The notes under the pieces: generated by a model
Seen by the model: only the letters and a program-made list of their open reading frames with translations
What the model was told of the DNA's origin: nothing
The model's database searches: none
Translations under genes and position numbers: made by a program
Source: Pseudomonas sp. GD03944
GTDB lineage: Bacteria; Pseudomonadota; Gammaproteobacteria; Pseudomonadales; Pseudomonadaceae
Assembly (NCBI RefSeq): GCF_029839275.1
Contig: NZ_JAOCAH010000016.1
Coordinates: 1 to 64,000 of the forward strand
DNA length: 64,000 nucleotides
Direction: 5' to 3'
Part shown: positions 18,211 through 24,905 of the stretch, one piece after another
Layout: each line of letters starts with the position of its first letter
Numbering within the stretch: position 1 is the first letter of the stretch

Positions 18211-19116
18211 ATGTCTGATCGCTCCCGCCAACTGGCCATCGCCGGTGTCCTGTTGGCTGTGCTTTGCTGGGCCGGCAATGCCCTGGTGGCCCGTGCCTTC
18301 GCCGGGGAAATCCCGCCCTTTGCCCTGGCGTTCTGGCGCTGGAGCACGGCCCTGGTGATCGTGTTGCCCTTCGTCGTCAAGCCGCTGTGGCACCACCGCC
18401 GCGACCTGTTGCACGCCGGCTGGCGCCTGCCGCTGATCGCCGGTATCGGCATCGCCGGCTACAACACCCTGCTGTACAGCGCCGCGCAAACCACCGCGGC
18501 CATCAACATCACCCTGGTCAACACCTGCATCCCGCTGATGACCTTCATCTGCGCCGGCCTGCTGCTCGGCGAATGGCCGGCCCGCCGCGCCTGGTGGGGC
18601 ATGGGCGTGGCCGTGCTGGGGCTGCTGGTGCTGATCAGCCAGGGGCAGTGGAGCACCCTGGCCAGCCTGTCGTTCAACCAGGGCGACATGATCATGCTGC
18701 TCGCTGTCACCGACTGGGCGCTGTACACCGTCCTGCTGCGCCGCTGGTCCCGCTACCTCACGCCCATTCCGCCGTTGGCGATGCTCGGCATCTTCATCAT
18801 CCTCGGTGTGCCGCTGATCCTGCCGCTGTACCTCTACGAACTGTCCACCGGGGCGCACATGGCGCTGATCCCGGCCAACTTCGCGGCCATCGGCTACACC
18901 GCCGTCTTCGCCTCGCTGGTCGCCTACCTCGGCTGGAACCACGCCGTGAAAGTCCTCGGCGCCGCCAAGGCCTCCATGGCCAACTACCTGATGCCGGTCT
19001 TCACCGCCATCCTCGGCTGGCTGCTGCTGGGCGAAGGCCTGCAGGTGTTCCACTGGGTGGGCGGGGCGATGATCTTCTGCGGGCTGATCCTGGCGACGCG
19101 GCCGGGGAGGGTGTGA
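18211..19116 (+). CDS. EamA-family (DMT) transporter
   Basis: 301 residues with ten predicted membrane helices in two EamA halves; the second half contains YTAVFASLVAYLGWNHAVKVLGAAKAS, the usual signature region. Drug/metabolite exporters of this family move amino acids, metabolites or drugs, but the substrate cannot be read from sequence. It starts 9 bases after the carbonic anhydrase gene. Confidence 0.87.
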   Translation: MSDRSRQLAIAGVLLAVLCWAGNALVARAFAGEIPPFALAFWRWSTALVIVLPFVVKPLWHHRRDLLHAGWRLPLIAGIGIAGYNTLLYSAAQTTAAINITLVNTCIPLMTFICAGLLLGEWPARRAWWGMGVAVLGLLVLISQGQWSTLASLSFNQGDMIMLLAVTDWALYTVLLRRWSRYLTPIPPLAMLGIFIILGVPLILPLYLYELSTGAHMALIPANFAAIGYTAVFASLVAYLGWNHAVKVLGAAKASMANYLMPVFTAILGWLLLGEGLQVFHWVGGAMIFCGLILATRPGRV

Positions 19117-19231
19117 ACGCCGCGTGCATCCGTAGGATGGGTTGAAGCGCGAAGCACTGATACAACTATCTGTCTCCCACCGCACCTTTGGGTGGCGTTG
19201 ATGTGGCTTATCGCGCTTGAGTCTCCTTGCG

Positions 19232-19260
19232 TTGTTGCGTGTTGCGCAACATGCTAGGCT
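19232..19260 (+). promoter_or_regulatory. higBA promoter with palindromic operator
   Basis: Probable -35 TTGTTG (19232-19237) and -10 TAGGCT (19255-19260), spacing 17. A perfect 12-base palindrome TGTTGCGCAACA (19240-19251) fills the spacer, a position suited to autorepression by HigA. The start codon is only 6 bases after the -10, so the transcript should be nearly leaderless. Confidence 0.6.
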
Positions 19261-19266
19261 CTGGCG

Positions 19267-19545
19267 ATGATCAAGTCTTTCCAGCACAAGGGGCTGCGCA
19301 AACTCTTCGAAACGGGCAGCACTGCCGGTGTGCAGCCTGCCCATGCCAAGCGCTTGCGAATGCAACTGGCAGCCCTGGATACGGCCATGACGGTCGACGA
19401 CATGGATATCCCAGGCTTTCGCCTGCATCCGCTCAAGGGCGAAATGCGTGGGCGTTGGTCAATCATGGTGAACGGCAACTGGCGGCTGACGTTCGAATTT
19501 CGTGACGGAAACGCTTATGTCCTGGACTATGAGGATTACCACTGA
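19267..19545 (+). CDS. higB: HigB-type toxin (RelE superfamily)
   Basis: 92-residue toxin of the RelE/HigB fold, predicted to cleave mRNA on the ribosome. Typical elements are MIKSFQHKGLRKLFETG at the N terminus, the central RLHPLKGEMRGRWSI and WRLTFEF, and C-terminal DYEDYH with the conserved histidine. The toxin gene precedes and overlaps the antitoxin (TGATG), the order characteristic of hig modules. Confidence 0.92.
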   Translation: MIKSFQHKGLRKLFETGSTAGVQPAHAKRLRMQLAALDTAMTVDDMDIPGFRLHPLKGEMRGRWSIMVNGNWRLTFEFRDGNAYVLDYEDYH

Positions 19546-19832
19546 TGAGCATGCACAACCCTCCCCACCCTGGTGAGTTCATCACCGAGATCTACCTCGA
19601 GCCAAATGGCTTCAGCGGTCGCGAGCTGGCGGAGAAACTCGGCGTGGCTCCCTCGACCCTGAGTCGTGTGCTGAAAGGCACCAGCCGCGTGACACCCGAA
19701 ATGGCACTGCGCCTGTCGGTAGCACTTGGCCGCTCGCCTGAGAGCTGGCTGGCCATGCAGGATGCCTACGATCTGTGGGTCGCTCGCCAGCATGTGGATT
19801 TGCAGCAGGTCGGCAAGTTGATGCTCGCCTGA
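19545..19832 (+). CDS. higA: HigA antitoxin (XRE family)
   Basis: 95-residue HTH protein that neutralises HigB and represses the operon. The helix-turn-helix is at about residues 24-48 (SGRELAEKLGVAPSTLSRVL); the opening HNPPHPGEFI is characteristic of HigA. The TGATG junction with higB points to coupled translation. Confidence 0.92.
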   Translation: MSMHNPPHPGEFITEIYLEPNGFSGRELAEKLGVAPSTLSRVLKGTSRVTPEMALRLSVALGRSPESWLAMQDAYDLWVARQHVDLQQVGKLMLA

Positions 19833-19935
19833 CGCATGTGCAGCGTGAGCCCCACTTCGTACGTGCCAACGTAGCCGACTCAACGAGGTCCGTTTCTTTT
19901 CTTCGTCAGGTGTACCCCGTTACTTCAGGAGCTTC

Positions 19936-20472
19936 ATGGCCATGGAACTGCCCCATTTCCGTTACTACAAGGACCCCGTCGCCGCCGGGGTCATCAAGCC
20001 AAGCGATGCCGTTTGCCTGTGCTGTGAGCGCGCTCGCGGGCATATCTATGTGGGCCCGGTGTATTCGGTGGAGGACCTGAGCGAGCGCCTCTGCCCATGG
20101 TGCATAGCGGATGGGCGTGCTGCCGAGCGCTTCCAGGCTTCGTTCATCGGCTATCACGCGCTGGACGAAGCCGGCGCTGCACCTTCCGTCATCGAAGAAA
20201 TCGACCGGCGTACCCCGGGTTATTTCACATGGCAGGAAGCGACCTGGCTCGCTCATTGTGGGAATGCCTGCGTGTTTCACGGTGATGCATCCGAGCAGGA
20301 TGTACGCGACGCGAGCGTCGCCGCACGTCAGCAATGGATGCAGGACTATGAGCTGGCAGAGAAAGACTGGGAGTGGGCGAGCAAGGGCTACAAGCCCGCA
20401 GGCGACTCGGCCTTCTACAAGTTCGTTTGCGTGCATTGCCAGCAGGTCGTCCTGGCGTGGGACCTGAGTTAG
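19936..20472 (+). CDS. CbrC-family (UPF0167) protein
   Basis: 178 residues with paired cysteines that could bind zinc: CLCCERARG near residue 30, LCPWC near 56, and VCVHC near the C terminus. The pattern and the opening PHFRYYKDP match the CbrC/UPF0167 family. In E. coli the family member is linked to colicin E2 tolerance; the molecular function is unknown. It stands alone in an accessory stretch. Confidence 0.82.
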   Translation: MAMELPHFRYYKDPVAAGVIKPSDAVCLCCERARGHIYVGPVYSVEDLSERLCPWCIADGRAAERFQASFIGYHALDEAGAAPSVIEEIDRRTPGYFTWQEATWLAHCGNACVFHGDASEQDVRDASVAARQQWMQDYELAEKDWEWASKGYKPAGDSAFYKFVCVHCQQVVLAWDLS

Positions 20473-20598
20473 GCACCGGCTTATCCCCAGCTACGGCCAT
20501 GGCGGTTAGCGCTGTAAAGCGCGCATCAGGCACGGTTTCCCATTGGGGCTTCTGGCAGACTGAGCACGCCATCCCAGCAGGAACACGGACGACCCGCG

Positions 20599-20913
20599 AT
20601 GCGTGCAGACAGCTTCGAACTCTACCTGGCCGCCGCCCTGGCCCTGATGGTGTTGGCCATCTGTTTCACCGGGCTGCTGCGTTTCTCCATCCGTCACGAT
20701 GAAAGGCTATCCAGCCTGCTGTTACGCCGAGGCCAAGGCGTCAACAGCACCGTCACCACCCTCGATGCACGCTATCTGCTGCCATGGGTTTCCCTGCCAG
20801 CTTCCAGCCCGCTCAGCGGCGCGCCGTTCACGCTGTTCTGGTGTGCGCGCCTCTCGGCATGGGGCGCTGTGGCGGCGGTGATGGTGGGCTTGGTGATCAG
20901 CGTGGTGAGATAG
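20599..20913 (+). CDS. small two-helix membrane protein
   Basis: 104 residues, not recognised. One hydrophobic helix lies at about 9-28 and a second at about 84-102, separated by a polar loop. Codon use is like the flanking genes. It may belong with the next small membrane gene, 85 bases downstream. Confidence 0.6.
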   Translation: MRADSFELYLAAALALMVLAICFTGLLRFSIRHDERLSSLLLRRGQGVNSTVTTLDARYLLPWVSLPASSPLSGAPFTLFWCARLSAWGAVAAVMVGLVISVVR

Positions 20914-20957
20914 GGCCTGGGCTGAAAGAACGTACAACGAGTGTGAGGGAGAAACAC

Positions 20958-21005
20958 ATGCGCAAGGAATTGGCTCGCCGGCTGCGGATGACGCGCCATG
21001 GATGA
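20958..21005 (+). CDS. 15-residue leader-like mini-ORF
   Basis: ATG at 20958 has a good ribosome site (GGGAG 7 bases upstream) and encodes 15 basic residues before TGA at 21003-21005, overlapping the start of the next gene (ATG 20998). This arrangement suggests translational coupling of the downstream gene or a mis-sense upstream start; expression is unproven. Confidence 0.35.
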   Translation: MRKELARRLRMTRHG

Positions 21006-21237
21006 TCTGCTTGGCCTGCTTCTGCGCGGCATCGGCTATGTGCTGGCCGAAATCCTCTTCAAGATCGTCTTCTATTTCATCGGCTGGCCTTTCGTCAAAG
21101 CCGCCACCCTCGGGCGCTACCCGCGCAAGTTCTGGCCGGGCACCACCCACCAGGAAACCTATGTGTGCGTCGTCGGGCTCGCCGTGCTGGTGTTCGGCGG
21201 GTTGATCATCCTGGCGGTGGTGACCTCTACGCCGTAA
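20998..21237 (+). CDS. small membrane protein
   Basis: 79 residues with two hydrophobic segments (about 8-32 and 55-74) joined by a basic/aromatic loop. Family not recognised. It has no ribosome site of its own and probably relies on the overlapping 15-codon ORF upstream. Confidence 0.6.
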   Translation: MDDLLGLLLRGIGYVLAEILFKIVFYFIGWPFVKAATLGRYPRKFWPGTTHQETYVCVVGLAVLVFGGLIILAVVTSTP

Positions 21238-21318
21238 TAGATGGCTGTGGATAACCGCGAGTTGCCAGGCGCCCAGTTCCCGCTATCGTGCACCTACACA
21301 GGGATAGCGAGGTGAACC

Positions 21319-21645
21319 ATGAAGAAGCTGCTGATCGTCGCCATAGGCGTTGCCGTCTGGCAGTACTACCTCAAACCCGCCGACAGTCCGGTGGTCACCA
21401 ACATCGGCAGCGATGGCAGCACCCTGACCACGCCGGTCACCAGCCAGCCCTTTTCCAAGCCCGTCGCCCAGCCCTTCACGACCCCCACCGCACTTGCGCA
21501 GGCCGCCTACCGCTGTGACGGCCGCACCCATTGCTCACAAATGCGCTCCTGCGAGGAGGCCACATACTTCCTGCGTAACTGCCCCGGCACCAAGATGGAT
21601 GGCAACCATGATGGCGTGCCCTGCGAGCGGCAGTGGTGCCGATAG
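21319..21645 (+). CDS. excalibur calcium-binding domain protein
   Basis: 108 residues: an N-terminal hydrophobic anchor or signal (about 3-17), a threonine/proline-rich linker, and a C-terminal excalibur domain with paired cysteines and the acidic DGNHDGVPCE loop that gives the family its calcium-binding prediction. It is probably periplasmic or membrane attached. ATG 21319 is preceded by a GAGG ribosome site. Confidence 0.82.
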   Translation: MKKLLIVAIGVAVWQYYLKPADSPVVTNIGSDGSTLTTPVTSQPFSKPVAQPFTTPTALAQAAYRCDGRTHCSQMRSCEEATYFLRNCPGTKMDGNHDGVPCERQWCR

Positions 21646-21776
21646 CGAGGGGCGAGAAGGGCGCGCAACGGCCATGGGCCGATCAGTAGGAACCTTGCGT
21701 GGCTCGCGGCCTCAGTTGTTAGGCACATGCCGCTGGCGCCCATCCGTCATGGCGCCCAACACGCAGGAGACTCCCG

Positions 21777-22175
21777 ATGACCACCGCCACCCCCTTTCTG
21801 ATGTTCGAAGGCCACGCGCAGGACGCCATGAACCTCTACGTCACCACCTTCCCGCATTCCGAAATCGAGCACGTCGAACGCTACGCCCAAGGCGAGCCCG
21901 GGCCGGAAGGCACGGTAAAGGTCGCCGCGTTCTCCCTCTGCGGCCAACGCTTCATGTGCTCGGACAGCCCCGCCAAACACAACTTCACCTTCACCCCGGC
22001 CAACTCCATCTTCATCGACTGCGACACCGCCGAAGAGCTGGAACAGGTCTTCAACCTGCTGTCAGAAGACGGCCAGGTCCTTATGCCGCTGGACAACTAC
22101 GGCTTCAGCCAGCGTTTTGGTTGGGTTAATGACCGGTTCGGCGTGTCGTGGCAGTTGAATTTGCCGAATGGGTGA
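21777..22175 (+). CDS. PhnB-like VOC-family protein
   Basis: 132-residue protein of the vicinal oxygen chelate fold, of the group often labelled 3-demethylubiquinone methyltransferase-like. Typical segments are PFLMFEGHAQDAMNLY, HNFTFTPANSIFI and FGWVNDRFGVSWQL. There is no specific evidence for ubiquinone methylation; the annotation is to fold only. It ends about 25 bases before the decayed mobile element begins. Confidence 0.85.
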   Translation: MTTATPFLMFEGHAQDAMNLYVTTFPHSEIEHVERYAQGEPGPEGTVKVAAFSLCGQRFMCSDSPAKHNFTFTPANSIFIDCDTAEELEQVFNLLSEDGQVLMPLDNYGFSQRFGWVNDRFGVSWQLNLPNG

Positions 22176-22373
22176 GGGGCGGCAACGCGCTGAGGGGGCT
22201 GCATCGAGCAAAGGGCAGTTCTTCGCCTAACTCAGAATCTTCCAGATCACGAACGCCACAAGGGGCGAAAGCAGCACCACGCCGCCTATCACCTCGGCAA
22301 AGCCGGACTGGTACCCCGATTCGCCCGTAAACCGGCCAGCCGAAACGGCCCGGAGAATCTTCTTTCCGATCCA

Positions 22374-22670
22374 GTGTGCGTCGATCTGCCGGTGGATTCG
22401 CTCCTTGAAGAGACCGAATACAAGCGCTACCACAAGACGTCCCGTGGCTTCTCGGGCAAGAACGTGGAGCTGTTCCTGGGAAACTTCATCAGCCTGCTGG
22501 CAAGGGAGCGGGTTGGCGCAAAAAAGGCGTTTGAGACCCTCCAGCAATGGGACTGCTGGCCGCTCATCCGCGATCACTACGCGGCCAAAGAAATGAGCGA
22601 GCGGGATCTGTACAAGCACATCAAAGACCTCTTGCAAGATTGTCATGTGCGGTGGGGCAGGGCCGTATGA
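22374..22670 (+). CDS. phage-like protein fragment upstream of integrase
   Basis: 98 residues from a GTG at 22374; the frame is open back to 22194 without a better start, so this is probably the C-terminal part of a longer lost gene. The sequence (charged and aromatic, e.g. LLEETEYKRYHKTSRGFSG and CWPLIRDHYAAKE) looks like genuine protein. It overlaps the integrase start by 4 bases (ATGA). By position it corresponds to the replication gene that precedes the Pf integrase, but I cannot prove homology. Confidence 0.45.
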   Translation: MCVDLPVDSLLEETEYKRYHKTSRGFSGKNVELFLGNFISLLARERVGAKKAFETLQQWDCWPLIRDHYAAKEMSERDLYKHIKDLLQDCHVRWGRAV

Positions 22671-23698
22671 TCACCAAGGGGTGCCAACGGTTGGGACGTC
22701 GATTTCTGCTGGATAAGGCAGCGGGTATCCGCAAGCGTAAACGTAGCTTTCGCACCAAATCCGAGGCTGAGCGTTGGGTGTCCGACATGCGTCGTGAATA
22801 CAGCCAGCGTGGCCGTGACCCTGGTGAGCGTCTGCTGGATCTGGTCGACGTCTGGTATGAGCTACACGGCTCAACCTTGAAAGACCCATCGCGCGACTCG
22901 CGTACCAAGGCGATCGCCGTCGCGCTGGGTAACCCGATCGCTACCAGCTTCACAGCCCTGGATTTCGGTCGCTACCGTACCGAGCGTTTGAAGACCTGCC
23001 CCCCGGCCACCGTGAACCATGAGCACCGCTACCTGAAATTCGTCTTCAATGAGCTGATTCGCCTCGGCGTGTGGAATGAGCCGAACCCGATTTGCGCCAT
23101 TCGCCGGCTCAAGGTCGATGAGGCCGAGCGATCCTATCTCACCCTAGAGCAATGCCGTTTGCTGCTCGAGGAGTGCGAAGCATCTAGCAACAGCCACACG
23201 CTGCCAGTCGCCAGGATCTGCCTTGCTGCCGTGGCGCGCTGGGATGAAGCCGAAAGCCTTGCTCGAGCAGAGGTGCGCATTGGCCGGTGCGTTTCGTGCG
23301 TACCAAGAATGGGAAGGGGCGATCAGTGCCTATCCCGGCTGAGCTTGAAAAGCTGATATTGGAGCGCGGTTACCCAGGATCTGGCCGGCTGTTCACCCCT
23401 GCCGTGGCGCTTTCCGCAAAGCCTATGAGCGCACCGGGTTTGATACGCCTGGGCAACTCACTGACATCCTGCTGCGCACGTTCGCCAGCCACTACATGAT
23501 GCAGGGCGTGAACATCCTCACGTTGCAGCGCATCCTGGGTCATGGCGATATCAAGATGACCATGCGCTATTCTATTTGCATCTGGCGCCTGATCACTTTG
23601 CCACTGCCTTGACCCTTTCACCGCTTGGGTTACTGAGCCAGAATGAGGGGCAATCCGCTATAATGATCGCTGGCGAAACGAACGAGGCAATCCTGTGA
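22667..23698 (+). pseudogene. frame-shifted tyrosine-type phage integrase
   Basis: The N-terminal 200 residues (MITKGCQRLGRRF... with an arm/core-binding region) read in the frame of 22667. Around 23280 the reading moves to another frame (MRFVRTKNGKGRSVPIPAEL). The C-terminal box reads in a third (TFASHYMMQGVNILTLQRIL, then GHGDIKMTMRY), and a last shift near 23577 leads to HLAPDHFATAL and stop at 23698. The usual HxLRHTF motif has become DILLRTF, losing a catalytic histidine. At least three indels make it non-functional, so the element cannot excise on its own. Confidence 0.8.
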
Positions 23699-23865
23699 CA
23701 GGTGTATCTCTGCAAGCCAAGAAGGCTTACTGCGCTAAGGCCCGCCGGTCGAACTACGCGGCCAGCCTGCGCCTTGAAGGGTTCAACACGACGCAGGCCG
23801 ATGCCGAGCGTAAGCTCCCGACTCGTGAGGCTGCTCTGAACGCTGCGCGGTCTAGTCAGGCCTGA
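23695..23865 (+). CDS. YhfG/AntF-type antitoxin of the Fic toxin
   Basis: 56-residue ORF with a GTG start at 23695; too short to be noticed by most gene finders. It contains S24-x-x-x-E28-G29 (within ASLRLEGF), the inhibitory-helix motif of class I Fic antitoxins, in which the glutamate blocks ATP positioning in the Fic active site. The stop codon TGA overlaps the fic ATG by one base (TGATG), so the two are cotranslated. Confidence 0.78.
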   Translation: MTGVSLQAKKAYCAKARRSNYAASLRLEGFNTTQADAERKLPTREAALNAARSSQA

Positions 23866-24461
23866 TGCTCGACAAGTACGGCGTCGGGCAGGATCCTTAC
23901 TGCTACCCAGGCACCGATGTTCTACGTAATCGTCTAGGCCTGACTGACGATAGCGCTCTCCATCAGGCTGAGCGCAATCTTTCTGAAATCGCAGCTAGCC
24001 AGTTGGACTTCGACCTCCCTCCCTACGATCTCGCTTACCTGCAGCGTATACACCGGCATCTGTTCGGCGACGTTTACGATTGGGCGGGTGAGTTGCGCAC
24101 AGTTGATATCTCGAAGGGTGGAACGCATTTCTGCAACGTGACCCGTATCGGGGCTGAATCCACCAAGCTGTTCAAGCGAGTAGCTTCAGCTGGCTGGTTC
24201 GAGGCAATGGCTCGCCCGGATCTGGTCATTGCGGCTGCAGAGCTGTACGGCGATCTGAATATCATCCACCCGTTTCGTGAGGGCAATGGCAGGGCTCAGC
24301 GGATCCTGTTCGAGCATCTGATCATCAACGCCGGCTATCAGGTCGACTGGTGGGGCGTAGGTGAGGCTGAGTGGATTCAGGCAAACATCGATTCAGTGGT
24401 TTGCGACTATCGCGCAATGACCGCCATTTTCGAGCGCTGCATCGGTGACCTCATCGCTTGA
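23865..24461 (+). CDS. fic: Fic-domain AMP-transferase toxin
   Basis: 198 residues with a complete Fic motif HPFREGNGRAQR at 135-146 (catalytic His135, Gly140-Asn141-Gly142, Arg146) and the flap region around LRTVDISKGGTHFCN. Fic toxins of this size transfer AMP to target proteins such as type II topoisomerases; the target here is inference. The upstream antitoxin with its SxxxEG helix makes this a class I FicTA pair. Intact, in contrast to the ruined integrase beside it. Confidence 0.9.
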   Translation: MLDKYGVGQDPYCYPGTDVLRNRLGLTDDSALHQAERNLSEIAASQLDFDLPPYDLAYLQRIHRHLFGDVYDWAGELRTVDISKGGTHFCNVTRIGAESTKLFKRVASAGWFEAMARPDLVIAAAELYGDLNIIHPFREGNGRAQRILFEHLIINAGYQVDWWGVGEAEWIQANIDSVVCDYRAMTAIFERCIGDLIA

Positions 24462-24502
24462 TGTGGGCGGGACAAGAAAGGGACAGTTTGGGGACACCCT
24501 AG

Positions 24503-24534
24503 AAACAAAAAAGGGCTTACCTTTCGGTAAACCC
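24503..24534 (-). terminator. terminator of tRNA-Met
   Basis: Read on the minus strand, GGGTTTACC-GAAA-GGTAAGCCC is followed by six or more T, just beyond the CCA end of the tRNA. Confidence 0.8.
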
Positions 24535-24544
24535 TTGTTTTGTT

Positions 24545-24621
24545 TGGTGGCTACGCAGGGACTTGAACCCCGGACCCCAGCATTATGAATGCTATGCTCT
24601 AACCAGCTGAGCTACGTAGCC
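24545..24621 (-). tRNA. tRNA-Met (CAT)
   Basis: 77-base cloverleaf read on the minus strand: acceptor GGCTACG/CGTAGCC, discriminator A, encoded CCA, T-loop GGTTCAAGTCC. The anticodon loop TTCATAA gives anticodon CAT. The acceptor stem and overall sequence match elongator tRNA-Met rather than initiator; a tRNA-Ile2 (lysidine) identity is less likely. The adjacent element suggests it was used as an integration site. Confidence 0.9.
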
Positions 24622-24846
24622 GAGTGGCGCGCATTATTCTCGTCTGGTGGCTGGCTGTCAAGCCTGTCTCTCCATAAATTTTATGCACTTTCAAACGCTT
24701 AGGGTCTGTCGCCAGGGTGGCAGGCGGCTAGGGCGCTGCATCCGCATGCATGTTCCCTTTCTCTGGATACCTGAAGGCACCATGCCTGCGTTCCGCATTC
24801 TGTCGGGGCTACTCCAGAGGCCCTGGAAAAAATCGAAGGGAATCGC

Positions 24847-24877
24847 TTGACCTTGTAGTCGCTACAGGGTTTTCACT
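24847..24877 (+). promoter_or_regulatory. MerR/CadR-type promoter of cadA
   Basis: -35 TTGACC (24847-24852), -10 TTCACT (24872-24877), spacer 19 bases. The spacer region holds a dyad ACCTTGTAG-TCG-CTACAGGGT (24850-24870, 8 of 9 positions matching). An over-long spacer filled by a dyad is the signature of promoters activated by MerR-family metal sensors; the sequence resembles CadR boxes. No cadR gene is adjacent. Confidence 0.78.
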
Positions 24878-24905
24878 CCACCTATGCATGTGGGAGGTGT
24901 GAGTG

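Larger units (their letters stand above)
22200..24544 (+). mobile_element. remnant of an integrated phage-like element at tRNA-Met
   Basis: The block between the VOC gene and tRNA-Met holds a phage-like fragment, a broken tyrosine integrase and an intact toxin-antitoxin pair. The order (fragment, integrase overlapping it by 4 bases, TA pair, tRNA) is that of the right end of Pf filamentous prophages. In P. aeruginosa the tRNA-Met beside ychF is, as I recall, the insertion site of Pf6. No attachment-site duplication could be identified, so the boundaries are approximate. Confidence 0.5.

Noticed and set aside
22180..22260. Attachment-site copy of the tRNA-Met 3' end at the left edge of the phage relic
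   Set aside because: No stretch matching the tRNA 3' sequence was found by eye.
24647..24850. 67-codon frame before cadA as a possible regulator
   Set aside because: No HTH or metal-sensor motif, ends at the CadR-like operator, and has poor composition.
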